A stretch of DNA of 19,313 nt from Deltaproteobacteria bacterium (GTDB lineage Bacteria; Desulfobacterota; Syntrophobacteria; B119-G9). The notes beneath the pieces are model-generated. The model was not told where the DNA came from. It saw only the letters and a program-made list of their open reading frames with translations, and did not search any database. The DNA lies in NCBI GenBank assembly GCA_003646715.1, contig QMLL01000006.1, positions 1 to 19,313 on the forward strand, in the 5' to 3' direction. Positions 1-8,083 of this stretch are shown here, in pieces. The translations under genes were made by a program, and so were the position numbers. Each line of letters opens with the position of its first letter. Position 1 is the stretch's first letter.

Positions 1-1906
1 CGCAGTTCAAGCAACGTTCAGCTTCCTTTACGGCTTCCTCTTCACTAAAACCAAGCTGAACTTCTGAGAACGATTTCACCCTCTCTTCCGGCGAAAGCCT
101 TGGCATCTTTGCCCTGGGCGCTTTTTGCACTCTGGGCACTTTGGGTTCGGCAACCGGTTGCAATGCTTCTCTTCCCGCTGCCATGTCTTCCCCTCTCAGG
201 TACCTGTCGATAGACACGGCAACCTTCTTTCCGGCTGCAATTGCATCTATTACGGTAGCCGCGCCGGTTACCACGTCGCCGCCTGCAAAAACTCCCTCAA
301 CATTGGTAGCAAGCGTGAGAGGATTAATTTCAATGGTCTGCCACCTGGAAAGTTTAGGTTTAAGGTCTTCAGTAATACCATCCAGGAAGCTCAGGTCAGT
401 AGAAAGACCAATTGCAGGCAGGACAGCATCTACTTCGATTTCAAATTCCGAGCCTTCCACCGGAATCGGGCGCCTTCTACCGCTTTCGTCGGCCTTCCCG
501 AGTTCCATCCTGATGCAACGAACCGCCTTTACACGTCCGTTTTCATCACCGATAATCTTCACAGGAGCAACAAGATAATGGAACTCAACTCCTTCTTCCT
601 GTGCCTCTTCAATTTCTTCCGGGTTGGCAGGCATTTGTTCAAGAGCCCGTCTGTAGAGAACCATAACTTTTTTTGCACCGGTTCTAAGGGCGCTTCGAGC
701 CGTATCCATGGCTACGTTTCCGCCACCAATCACTGCCACTGTCTCACCCAGGTCAGGTCTCTCACCCACGTTGACCCGTCTTAGGTAGTCAGCACCGGGA
801 ATAACGCCCTGCAAATCTTCGCCCTCGATGCCCATGGCCCGGCTCCTGGTTGTTCCTGTAGCAATGAAGATGGCTTTGTAACCCTGGTCTTTTATGCTCT
901 TAAGGGTTACATCTTTCCCAACGTGGACGTTGGTTTTTATTTCAACACCAAGTTTTTCTATCAGTTCAATTTCTTTCCGAACAATTTCTTTCGGAAGCCT
1001 GTAATCGGGGATTCCGTAAATGAGCCAGCCACCAGCTTCCGGCATCACTTCGTATATGGTAACCGGGTATCCATCGATGGCCAGAAAGTATGCCGCGGTA
1101 AGTCCTGCGGGGCCACCACCAACGATGGCTACCTTATCCTCTTTTTTCTCCTTCACTTCAGGCAGAAATGGCTCATCGTCATATAGATCTAGGTCAGCAA
1201 CAAAGCGTTTCAGGTAATCAATGGCAACCGGTTCATCCACCTGGCTTCGAGTACATGCATATTCACAGGGATGAGGGCATACCCTGCCGCAGATGCTTGG
1301 TAGCGGGTTATCTTTTTTTACCAGTTTCAATGCTTCCTTGTATTTACCCTGGCGAATAAGCGCCACATAACCGTGAGCATGAACCCCGGCCGGGCAGGCC
1401 GCTTTACATGGTGAGGTACCTATTTTATCGATGGCAAAAGCGGAAGGAATAGCTTGTGGGAAGTGTCGATATATTGCCTTGCGGATGTTCAAACCCTGGT
1501 TAAAATCAGCCGGTAGATCCACCGGACAAACGTTTATACACTCTCCACATGCCGTACACTTGTCTTCCCGCACATAACGAGGATATTTCTTCACGGTAAC
1601 GAGGAAATTCCCGGCTTCGCCTTCCACCTTTTCGATTTCTGCACGAGTTATAATCTCTATATTCGGGTTACTGGCGACTTCGATTAGCTTGGGGGAAATC
1701 ATACATGTTGAACAGTCATTGGTGGGAAATGTCTTATCCAGTTGTGCCATGACACCACCAATGCTGATATTCTTATCAACCAGGTAAACCAGGAATCCGG
1801 AATTAGCAAGGTCCAAGGATGCCTGCATTCCGGCAATTCCACCACCCATTACCATTACAGATCCAACCGGTTTTCCGTTTTTCGTTCCGTTCTCTTGGTT
1901 GCTCAC
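1..1906 (-). CDS. HdrA-like / GltD-like FAD and iron-sulfur oxidoreductase (3' end outside window)
   Basis: About 635 residues are visible before the window edge, with no in-frame stop. A GTG start at 1906 is chosen because AGGAGAGG lies just upstream. Order of parts: an HdrA-type FAD fold (GGGIAGMQ near residue 21) with the HdrA signature GGVMAQLDKTFP and the Cys pair C65/C68; a 4Fe-4S motif at C117, C120, C123 and C127; a GltD-type N-terminal cysteine region (CKAACPAG, then CGRVCPHPCEYAC); and two further dinucleotide folds (VAIVGGGPAGLTA, VAVIGGGNVAMDTA) ending in GVFAGGDVVTGA. The visible part closes with CLNC, suggesting another cluster. It is therefore an HdrA front half fused to a glutamate-synthase-small-subunit-like NAD(P)H:flavin unit. 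With hdrB and hdrC just upstream it probably moves electrons between NAD(P)H, ferredoxin and a disulfide. The true partner substrate cannot be told from this window. Confidence 0.88.
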   Translation of the reverse strand, partial: MSNQENGTKNGKPVGSVMVMGGGIAGMQASLDLANSGFLVYLVDKNISIGGVMAQLDKTFPTNDCSTCMISPKLIEVASNPNIEIITRAEIEKVEGEAGNFLVTVKKYPRYVREDKCTACGECINVCPVDLPADFNQGLNIRKAIYRHFPQAIPSAFAIDKIGTSPCKAACPAGVHAHGYVALIRQGKYKEALKLVKKDNPLPSICGRVCPHPCEYACTRSQVDEPVAIDYLKRFVADLDLYDDEPFLPEVKEKKEDKVAIVGGGPAGLTAAYFLAIDGYPVTIYEVMPEAGGWLIYGIPDYRLPKEIVRKEIELIEKLGVEIKTNVHVGKDVTLKSIKDQGYKAIFIATGTTRSRAMGIEGEDLQGVIPGADYLRRVNVGERPDLGETVAVIGGGNVAMDTARSALRTGAKKVMVLYRRALEQMPANPEEIEEAQEEGVEFHYLVAPVKIIGDENGRVKAVRCIRMELGKADESGRRRPIPVEGSEFEIEVDAVLPAIGLSTDLSFLDGITEDLKPKLSRWQTIEINPLTLATNVEGVFAGGDVVTGAATVIDAIAAGKKVAVSIDRYLRGEDMAAGREALQPVAEPKVPRVQKAPRAKMPRLSPEERVKSFSEVQLGFSEEEAVKEAERCLNC

Positions 1907-1961
1907 CTTCAGCCTCTCCTATTCTTTTTTACTCTAGCAAAGTTTGAGATAACTGAAATTT

Positions 1962-2819
1962 CTAGAGACTAAGTCCAGCACCCTCGATAAGAGGCTTGGC
2001 GCTTACAAAGTGCTTGTTAAGCCACCTCTTTACCTGTTTTTCACCTATCGCCATACCAACAAGCTCAGTGAAATAAAGGATTGGAAAGTAGAAATCTCTG
2101 TTGAACTTTTTGTTAATTTCGTCCTGATACATATCCAGGTTGGCCTGGCACATCTGGCAGGATACCACAATACAGTTGGCCCCTACCCTCTCTGCCATGT
2201 CGAACAGCTTGTAAACGAGGTTAAAAACTATGTCAGGACGTGCCACCACATGGCTGGCACCGCAACAATCGGTCTTGTACGGCCAATCAATCACTTCTGC
2301 TCCCAGAAAACTGAGCAGTTCGTCCATGTTTGTCGGATTTTCCCAGTTCCGGGAATCAGTGATGGTGGGAGGCCTGTTTGCCATGCAACCGTAGTAGCAT
2401 ACGGGTTTCAGACCTTTTAAAGGTCGCTTGAATCGTTTTGCTATCTCGGCTTTAACCCTGTCCTGGCAAAAGAAGTCAAGTAAGTCCCATATCTTGATTG
2501 TTCCTTCAAATCTGTAAGGGTATTCCCTTCGGTATGGTCCGAGAAGCGCCTTTTCCGCTGCTTTCATCCTGTTAAAACATAAAGCACAAGGAATAACTAA
2601 ATCCATCCCGGCTTTTTCGGCCAGTTCAAGATTCCTCGCCGACAGGTTTATCGCCGCCTTATGACTGAGACTGTGAGCAGCTGTGGCTCCACAGCAATTC
2701 CAGTCTTCAAGCTCATGCAACTTAATTCCGACACGTTCACAAACCGTTTCGATAGATTCTTTATAATCTTTTGCCGTCCCTTCAAGTGAACATCCAGGAT
2801 AGTAACTAACGTCAATCAT
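1962..2819 (-). CDS. hdrB: Heterodisulfide reductase subunit B-like protein (two CCG domains)
   Basis: The protein has 285 residues, the usual HdrB length. Two CCG (cysteine-rich) domains are complete: C10, C42-C43, C78 and C81 in the first, and C141/C145, C185-C186, C221 and C224 in the second. In characterised HdrB these ligate two noncubane 4Fe-4S clusters at which disulfides are cleaved. An AGGATG ribosome site precedes the ATG. The gene starts 17 bp after hdrC ends and is followed after 55 bp by the HdrA-like gene, so hdrC-hdrB-hdrA is read as one operon. In organisms without methanogenesis the substrate is not CoM-S-S-CoB; in sulfate reducers a DsrC-type disulfide or trisulfide is a common proposal, but nothing here shows it. 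The protein is cytoplasmic, with no signal peptide or membrane segment. Confidence 0.93.
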   Translation of the reverse strand: MIDVSYYPGCSLEGTAKDYKESIETVCERVGIKLHELEDWNCCGATAAHSLSHKAAINLSARNLELAEKAGMDLVIPCALCFNRMKAAEKALLGPYRREYPYRFEGTIKIWDLLDFFCQDRVKAEIAKRFKRPLKGLKPVCYYGCMANRPPTITDSRNWENPTNMDELLSFLGAEVIDWPYKTDCCGASHVVARPDIVFNLVYKLFDMAERVGANCIVVSCQMCQANLDMYQDEINKKFNRDFYFPILYFTELVGMAIGEKQVKRWLNKHFVSAKPLIEGAGLSL

Positions 2820-2836
2820 TGTTCATCCTTTGCGAC

Positions 2837-3415
2837 CTAGTCTATATTTTCCAAAATCTTTCTGATTTCTTTCTTGTTCTTTATCCCTTTGGGCAACAAC
2901 GGTAAACGTCCCTTTGTAAACATCCCCAACCCAAGTTTAAGATCCTGTTTCCAGGAATCGTCCTTGAGCTTCCTGATTCCTTCACCGGTCTTCAGCATGT
3001 ATTCGTTCATCAACCTCAACTCATGAACTCTGCCGCGTTTTTTGAGATCATCCAGGAATACCTGGTGAAACATGTAAGTTTTGTTGTCTTTAATGCCAAT
3101 CCCCTTCTTTTTGGCGGTTTCTTTAAGATAGTCCATGAGGCCGGCTATATCTATTTCGTTAGGACATCTTGTTGTGCAGGTTTCGCATGAAGCGCATACC
3201 CAGATTGTGACACAATTTAGCACAAGGTCTTCCAGACCAAGATGAATAAACCGAAGGATCTGATCCGGGTAATAGTCCATGGCAAATGTGACAGGGCATC
3301 CGTTACTGCACTTTCTACACTGAAAACATGCTGAGGCCTTGATCTTACTTTCAAATTCAACTTTTCTAAGGAAAGAATAATCAGGGACAATGGTTTGTGC
3401 GGATTGAGCGCTCAT
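2837..3415 (-). CDS. hdrC: Heterodisulfide reductase subunit C-like ferredoxin
   Basis: The protein has 192 residues, normal for HdrC. Two 4Fe-4S motifs are visible: C30-x2-C33-x2-C36-x3-C40 followed by Pro, and C74-x2-C77-x2-C80-x3-C84 followed by Pro. This is the HdrC arrangement that wires electrons from HdrA to HdrB. The ATG at 3415 has AGAGGT about 8 nt upstream. It is the first gene of the hdrCBA group, and the 185 bp before it contain several dyads that could be its control region. There is no membrane-anchor HdrE-like gene beside it, so the soluble HdrABC type is inferred. The C-terminal 60 residues are basic and carry no recognised motif. Confidence 0.92.
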   Translation of the reverse strand: MSAQSAQTIVPDYSFLRKVEFESKIKASACFQCRKCSNGCPVTFAMDYYPDQILRFIHLGLEDLVLNCVTIWVCASCETCTTRCPNEIDIAGLMDYLKETAKKKGIGIKDNKTYMFHQVFLDDLKKRGRVHELRLMNEYMLKTGEGIRKLKDDSWKQDLKLGLGMFTKGRLPLLPKGIKNKKEIRKILENID

Positions 3416-3600
3416 ATTTATTACCTCTTGATATACGTATTACCCTTGCAGGGTTGATGAAAAGCCGTTTGTCCTCATTTGAATTGAGGTAAATCCTAGC
3501 TGCACAGGCATTGCCTGCTCGCTATGGGAGGGTTAATCTCGCCAATAGCCTTGTGGGAAGTTTCTCATAGCACAAAAACTTGATTAAGAAAATAATTTTT
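3416..3600 (-). promoter_or_regulatory. Dyad-rich intergenic/leader region upstream of hdrC
   Basis: In 185 bp I see five inverted repeats: ACCCT/AGGGT at 3442-3454; CCTCA/TGAGG with a nearly palindromic middle at 3473-3489; CAGGCA/TGCCTG around one central base at 3505-3517; GCTATGGG/CCAATAGC (one mismatch) at 3521-3549; and TTGTG/CACAA at 3551-3575. The region lies after the moeA stop and before hdrC. It could hold operators, a moeA 3' structure or a folded hdrC leader. No clear -10/-35 pair was found. Confidence 0.4.
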
Positions 3601-4851
3601 TCAGACCAGGTAAGACACATAACCGAGATGAGATCCAAAAGAAACGGGTTGAATGAAGACAGGACTATCTTTCTTCAGGGATTTTCTACCTGGATCGACT
3701 TTAACTACACAATTCGCCAATGATATCTCGGTGAGGGGATTAGTTCGATCCATTCCTAGTGGTTGGACAATCATTCCCGATTCAATCCATGTTGCTTTAC
3801 CCCAGAAGTACTTGGGTACGTTGCTTTCTTTAGTATTCAGGTCTTCTGATAATCTTGCTCTTGTTGATGGCGGAAACGTAATCACAACGCCTGACAGGTT
3901 AAGCAAAGCAACAGATACAAACTGAACAAATGCTATTCCGGAAGCAAAAGGGTTTCCGGGTAGTGAAAAATAAAACACTCCGTCCTTCCAGCCACAGGCC
4001 GTTCCCCTGGCTGGATGCATCATGACTCCATCAAAAACCGTGTCTATCCCGGCCAAATTCCATGCTTTTCTCACGCAATCATGCTCGCCCTTTCCGGTTC
4101 CTCCAGATATGATAACACAATCACAGCCATGCGAACTTTCAAGTACTGACGCAATGTCTCTTTCATCGTCGGGGCATATCCCCAAGGGCAACTCATTTCC
4201 TCCGTAGTTTTTCACGAGACTCACCAGCAGGTACCTATTGCTACAGAACACGTGGTCTTTATTGTTCCTGCTATCCAGTTCAACCACTTCATTTCCCGTT
4301 ACCACTATTCCAACTCTTGGTTTCCGAACCACTTTTAAAAATGCTTTTCCGCAGTCCACGATGGAACACACAGACATGGGAGTCAGTATCTGGCCTTTTT
4401 TAGCAACAACATTACCTTCCCTGGCAAGGCTTCCTGGTTTCAGGATGAACTGGCCTCTCAAAGGAGTACTCTTCAGGAAAATCTTTTTTTCTCCAATAAC
4501 AACATCCTCGTAGGGGATAACGGTGTCTGCTCCTTCCGGAAGAAGAGCACCTGTAGCTATTTTTGCAGCAGTACCCGGGGTTACGGTAAAAGAAGGGACA
4601 TCACCAGCCGTGATTACTCCAATAATTTTTAAGCCATCTATCGGACTATCATGCTTAAAATCTTCGGAACAAATTGCGTAGCCATCTCTCAGCGAAATCA
4701 TAGAAGGAGGGATATCGCAATCCACGCAAACATCTTCGTCGATTACCCGACCGCAGGCACGCGAAACTTCTATTATTTCCCTGGGGAGTCTTTTGACTCT
4801 GGCCAAGATTTTACTTGTGGCTTCTTCAACTGTGCAGAGGTCTTTCTTCAC
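3601..4851 (-). CDS. moeA: Molybdopterin molybdenumtransferase MoeA
   Basis: The protein has 416 residues, normal for MoeA. MoeA inserts molybdate (or tungstate) into adenylylated molybdopterin. Family marks in order: SLRDGYAI at 53-60, the MoeA N-terminal signature; TGALLPEGAD near 100; VTGNEVV near 185; ISGGTGKGEHD at 248-258, the MoCF/MogA-like domain; SLPGNPFAS near 297; then the C-terminal beta domain. The start is a GTG at 4851 lying 26 bp inside the 3' end of mobA, so translation is probably coupled. The Shine-Dalgarno is weak, which fits coupling. It is the last gene of a group with mobB and mobA that covers metal insertion and nucleotide attachment. No MoaA-E genes are present, so the early steps must be encoded elsewhere. 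Confidence 0.94.
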   Translation of the reverse strand: MKKDLCTVEEATSKILARVKRLPREIIEVSRACGRVIDEDVCVDCDIPPSMISLRDGYAICSEDFKHDSPIDGLKIIGVITAGDVPSFTVTPGTAAKIATGALLPEGADTVIPYEDVVIGEKKIFLKSTPLRGQFILKPGSLAREGNVVAKKGQILTPMSVCSIVDCGKAFLKVVRKPRVGIVVTGNEVVELDSRNNKDHVFCSNRYLLVSLVKNYGGNELPLGICPDDERDIASVLESSHGCDCVIISGGTGKGEHDCVRKAWNLAGIDTVFDGVMMHPARGTACGWKDGVFYFSLPGNPFASGIAFVQFVSVALLNLSGVVITFPPSTRARLSEDLNTKESNVPKYFWGKATWIESGMIVQPLGMDRTNPLTEISLANCVVKVDPGRKSLKKDSPVFIQPVSFGSHLGYVSYLV

Positions 4852-5458
4852 TATTCTTTTTTTCCAGATTGTAGTCTTCCAGCGCTTTTTCCCAATCAGT
4901 AATTGTATTGATGTTAAAAAAACATTTCATATCCGGATCGAATCTTCTGATGATATCTTCACCAACTTTTAGTGTCTTTACTCTTTTAAAAATCTTCACA
5001 ACTTGACGCTTATTTTGCTCAAGGAGTCTTTTCATGTGGTTTAAGCAACGCTTGCTATACACGGCGTGCAGAGGTTCAAACTTGTCTTCGAAGCACGGAA
5101 CTACAACGTCGTATCCGCTGGCTTTTTCAACGAGGTAATTTACAAATTCTTGATTCACGAAGGGCATATCGCAGGCCATCACTAATGCGTAGTCATGCCG
5201 ACTGAAGAACAAACCCGTATAAATACCACCCAGGGGCCCCTGATGAGGTATAATGTCCGTGACTATTGTTTTTTCAAGATCCACATAATCCAGCGGATCG
5301 TTTGTTACTATTATTATTTCGTCAAACAAGGGTTCCAACCGGGATAAAACGTGCTCAATTAATTTTTTGGATCCAATCCTGACAAGGGCCTTGTTTGACC
5401 CAAAGCGGCTGCTGAAACCACCTGCCAGAACTATCCCGGTAACTTTATTTTTCTTCAT
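4826..5458 (-). CDS. mobA: Molybdenum cofactor guanylyltransferase MobA
   Basis: The protein has 210 residues with a nucleotidyltransferase fold. MobA attaches GMP from GTP to Mo-molybdopterin to give MGD, used by formate dehydrogenases and other DMSO-reductase-family enzymes. The N-terminal signature LAGGFSSRFGSNKAL (residues 11-25) is the GTP-binding loop, QGPLGGIYTG (73-82) is the second conserved loop, and MACDMPF (94-100) carries the metal-binding Asp. The ATG at 5458 overlaps the end of mobB by 14 bp, and the 3' end overlaps moeA by 26 bp, so the three are tightly coupled. An alternative is a CTP- or other NTP-specific relative (MocA), but pairing with mobB favours MobA. Confidence 0.93.
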   Translation of the reverse strand: MKKNKVTGIVLAGGFSSRFGSNKALVRIGSKKLIEHVLSRLEPLFDEIIIVTNDPLDYVDLEKTIVTDIIPHQGPLGGIYTGLFFSRHDYALVMACDMPFVNQEFVNYLVEKASGYDVVVPCFEDKFEPLHAVYSKRCLNHMKRLLEQNKRQVVKIFKRVKTLKVGEDIIRRFDPDMKCFFNINTITDWEKALEDYNLEKKNSEERPLHS

Positions 5459-6104
5459 CGTCCAAATTCAATACCAGCTCAAGTTTTTTAGGTTGCCTGT
5501 ATCCCCTCAACGTTGACAGCATTCCCAAAAGACCTCCAATAACAAATTCCTGCACGAATTCTTTCATTGGCAGTTTCTTTCCGTCCACTTTAATAACCAG
5601 TCTAAATCTTTTTCTTTCTTTCAGGTAGCGATCTTCCAGGAAATCTGCCAGTTCCTTGATATTTTCGGGGTGAAATACGGGTACGGTCGCATCCACCTCA
5701 TCAGCGGTTACTATAGCAATAAGATTATTTTTTTCCCCGCAAATCGGCTTCTCGATCAAATCTTTTCTGAAAACTTCAATCTTGGGCTTTAACTCTTTCT
5801 TGTAACCTTCAGTGAATATAATATCTTCATCAAAAAAATAACCTGCAACCAGTTCAAGATCCATCTCTTTATCAAGTTGCTTGATCATAGCTACCTGTTT
5901 GGGACCGGAAATTGCCACGGTTCTGGCTCCTGCCTTTCGATGGCGCCAGGTATCCTTCCTTTCGTGATCCATTTCAAAGCCATGCACATCATGCTTAATC
6001 GTTCCCACGCTGTAGCCTCTGGAAACGAGCTCAGGTATGAGTTTTTCAAGTAGAGTCGTTTTACCACTTTTCGATGCTCCCACAATCGAAACTATAACTG
6101 CCAT
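5445..6104 (-). CDS. mobB: Molybdopterin-guanine dinucleotide biosynthesis protein MobB, with C-terminal extension
   Basis: The protein has 219 residues. A P-loop, VGASKSGKTTLLEKL (from residue 8), and GTIKHDVHGFEMDHERKDTWRHRKAGA match MobB, a GTP-binding partner of MobA in MGD formation. MobB proteins are often about 165-175 residues; here some 50 extra residues after about position 165 (from RLVIKVDGKKLPMKEF onward) form a separate small segment of unknown role. The ATG at 6104 has GAGG 7 nt upstream. It lies 27 bp after the aldehyde dehydrogenase stop and overlaps mobA, so it belongs to the same transcript. Confidence 0.92.
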   Translation of the reverse strand: MAVIVSIVGASKSGKTTLLEKLIPELVSRGYSVGTIKHDVHGFEMDHERKDTWRHRKAGARTVAISGPKQVAMIKQLDKEMDLELVAGYFFDEDIIFTEGYKKELKPKIEVFRKDLIEKPICGEKNNLIAIVTADEVDATVPVFHPENIKELADFLEDRYLKERKRFRLVIKVDGKKLPMKEFVQEFVIGGLLGMLSTLRGYRQPKKLELVLNLDDEEK

Positions 6105-6131
6105 CTTTAATCCTCACTGATCAAGAATCCG

Positions 6132-7589
6132 TTAAACTTCAAGAGAAACATATGTAGCTTTAAGCTCCAGATATTCTTCGATCCCATAATGAGATTTCTC
6201 ACGCCCGAGTCCACTTTCTTTGAAACCACCAAAGGGCACAGAAAAATAGGCCTGATGGATCGTATTTATCCATACACTTCCACTTTCCAGGTTTTGGGCC
6301 ATTTTGAGTCCCGTTCCGGTATCTGGCACAAATAAGTAAGCCGCCAATCCACTGTTGCCTTCGTTTGCATACTCGAGGGCTACTTCTCCGGAATCCACCG
6401 CCATCACACCAACCACGGGGCCAAAGGATTCCTCACGCATTACCAACATTCCCTGATTAACGTCTGTTAAAATGGTTGGAGGGAAATAAAGACCAGAATC
6501 GAGAGGTGAATCCGAGATTGCTTTTCCGCCGGATTCCAGTTTTGCTCCCTTTCTTATTGCATCCTTGATGTGGCTTTCCACTCGCTTCATGATCTTGAAG
6601 TTATTTAACGGCCCCAGATCAGTTGAAGGGTTTTCCGGAAGACCAATTCTTAGTTTCTTCGTTTCTTCAATAAAACTTTTCAAAAAGTCCGCGTAAATTT
6701 CTTTTTCTACATAAATCCTGTTTATCCTGTAGCAATACTGGCCAGTATTTTTAAAACATTGCTTTACAATAGCTGGTATGTTTTCTTTCCATGGCGATCC
6801 ATTGCAAATGATGGCAGGACAGTTACCGCCGAGTTCAAGAATGACCTTCCGAACATAACTGGCGCTCTTTTCCAGGATGATTTTTCCAGTTTCTATGCTT
6901 CCCGTAAAAGTAACCAGCCTCACCAAGGGATTCTCCACCAGGTAGGTACCGGTAGTTTCGCCGGTACCGGTAACGACATTAAACACTCCCGGGGGTAATC
7001 CGGCTTCCAGTGCCAGTTTAGCAAGAATAATACTGGACACGGGAGTATTCTCATCCGGCTTAGCTACAACCGTACATCCTGCAGCCAGCGCTGGACCCAG
7101 CTTGCATATGAGGGTGCTCAGCGGGTAATTGAAAGGAGTGATAGCTGCCACAACTCCTACGGGTTCCTTTGTAACCATTACAATTTCATCAGATTTTCCG
7201 CTGGCAGGCAGTTCGCCTTTTATCTTCGGTGCTTCTTCTGCAAAGTAACTCATCAGATCAGCCGAACTTCGTACCTCACTTTGTGCCGCCCGAATCGGTT
7301 TTCCTACTTCCCTACAAATTGTGTCAGCAAGTAGATCCGTGTTGTATATCATCGCCCGGGAAATTTTTTTCATGATTTGGCCACGGTCTTCAGGTGACGT
7401 GTTCTTCCAGCTACAGAAAGCCAGAGCACACGATTCCACTGCCTCGGCTACGCTCCTCTCGCTAACTTCAGGAACCACTGCTATCTGTTCGCCGGTAGCC
7501 GGGTTTTCTACCTGGAGATCTATGGAATCTTCCGGCCACCTATCCTTTCCGTGAATCACACATGAGTATCTTAACAGTTCCTGTTTCAT
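6132..7589 (-). CDS. NAD(P)-dependent aldehyde dehydrogenase
   Basis: The protein has 485 residues, standard for the ALDH superfamily. All core residues are visible: TPFNYP with the oxyanion Asn154; AKPDENTP with the cofactor-binding Lys177; FTGS at 228-231; ELGGNCP with the general base Glu252; NTGQYCYRINR with the catalytic Cys286; EESFGPVVGV; and a C-terminal GGFKESGLGRE. The sequence leans toward the lactaldehyde / succinate-semialdehyde / non-phosphorylating GAPDH branches, but the substrate cannot be fixed. ALDHs need no molybdenum, so its place between a His-rich protein and mobB is an operon link rather than a cofactor need. It could supply or remove an aldehyde acted on by a Mo or W enzyme elsewhere (inference). 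A GAGA-type ribosome site precedes the ATG at 7589. Confidence 0.92.
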   Translation of the reverse strand: MKQELLRYSCVIHGKDRWPEDSIDLQVENPATGEQIAVVPEVSERSVAEAVESCALAFCSWKNTSPEDRGQIMKKISRAMIYNTDLLADTICREVGKPIRAAQSEVRSSADLMSYFAEEAPKIKGELPASGKSDEIVMVTKEPVGVVAAITPFNYPLSTLICKLGPALAAGCTVVAKPDENTPVSSIILAKLALEAGLPPGVFNVVTGTGETTGTYLVENPLVRLVTFTGSIETGKIILEKSASYVRKVILELGGNCPAIICNGSPWKENIPAIVKQCFKNTGQYCYRINRIYVEKEIYADFLKSFIEETKKLRIGLPENPSTDLGPLNNFKIMKRVESHIKDAIRKGAKLESGGKAISDSPLDSGLYFPPTILTDVNQGMLVMREESFGPVVGVMAVDSGEVALEYANEGNSGLAAYLFVPDTGTGLKMAQNLESGSVWINTIHQAYFSVPFGGFKESGLGREKSHYGIEEYLELKATYVSLEV

Positions 7590-7629
7590 ATTGTGGTTCT
7601 CATTTTTTAGGTGGAGAATTTCGGTCTAA

Positions 7630-7911
7630 TTACTTCGATTTTATCTTTTCCAAGGCTTCAGACAGTTCGGTATTAATTTCCCGGGTTAACGCCACAGCTT
7701 TTGCCAGTGCCTTTGCTACGTCTACCAGTCCTTCCTCTCTGGCCTTTTTCTCCCACTCTTCAAAAGACTTCGCATGGTCTTCATTGTGGTGTTGCCAGTG
7801 ATCAAGCAGTTTTTCGAGCTTGTCGCGAACACTCATTTCTCCGTGAGAATGAGAATGTTCATGATGGTGGTTATGATGGTGTCTGTGAGAACCTCCGGCA
7901 TTATCGCTCAT
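7630..7911 (-). CDS. Histidine-rich small protein, putative metal-binding or metal-storage
   Basis: The protein has 93 residues. The first 25 hold ten histidines (at 9, 11-13, 15-17, 19, 21 and 23), a typical Ni/Zn/Cu-binding tail. The rest is predicted helical, with more His at 38, 41, 42 and 46 (DHWQHHNEDH) and a charged repeat-like helix to the C-terminus. There is no signal peptide, so it is cytoplasmic. I recognise the pattern as a family seen in anaerobes near metalloenzyme genes, but give it no firm name. It has a GGAG site before the ATG at 7911, ends 40 bp before the aldehyde dehydrogenase, and is the first gene of the operon leading to mobB-mobA-moeA. That suggests metal handling for a cofactor pathway (inference). 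It resembles HypB or CooJ His-tails in composition only. Confidence 0.8.
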   Translation of the reverse strand: MSDNAGGSHRHHHNHHHEHSHSHGEMSVRDKLEKLLDHWQHHNEDHAKSFEEWEKKAREEGLVDVAKALAKAVALTREINTELSEALEKIKSK

Positions 7912-7982
7912 ATTCCGCTCCGTTTGTAATTTGACGTGATAGATTCCTTATGTTAGTAGTCTCTAGCCATACCTCTTTATGA

Positions 7983-8010
7983 TTAACAGCCTTTACGAGT
8001 ACTGGATAAT
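7983..8010 (+). promoter_or_regulatory. Candidate sigma70-type promoter for the lgt operon
   Basis: TTAACA at 7983-7988 (5 of 6 to TTGACA), a 16-bp spacer, and GATAAT at 8005-8010 (5 of 6 to TATAAT). The start would be near 8017, leaving an AT-rich leader of about 67 nt before lgt. It lies in the divergent gap between the His-rich gene and lgt. Confidence 0.5.
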
Positions 8011-8083
8011 AAATTCAAATTAAAAATTGAACAAACAAAAAATCAAGATTTTTGCAAAAAATTAGATTTTAAAGAAGCAGCCG

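Noticed and set aside
125..784. 219-codon plus-strand frame opposite the HdrA-like gene
   Set aside because: Low-complexity translation without motifs; the opposite strand has continuous FAD and 4Fe-4S signatures.
1681..1906. HdrA as a selenoprotein (Sec is known in HdrA of some anaerobes)
   Set aside because: The conserved positions read TGT (C65, C68) and no in-frame TGA occurs in the part translated.
1932..1967. CTCTAG/CTAGAG dyad between hdrB and hdrA as a terminator
   Set aside because: AT-rich 6-bp stem with a large loop overlapping the hdrB stop; no T-run, and the operon appears to continue.
3551..3575. Rex-type operator from TTGTG...CACAA
   Set aside because: The 15-nt gap between the half-sites is too long for the usual Rex site.
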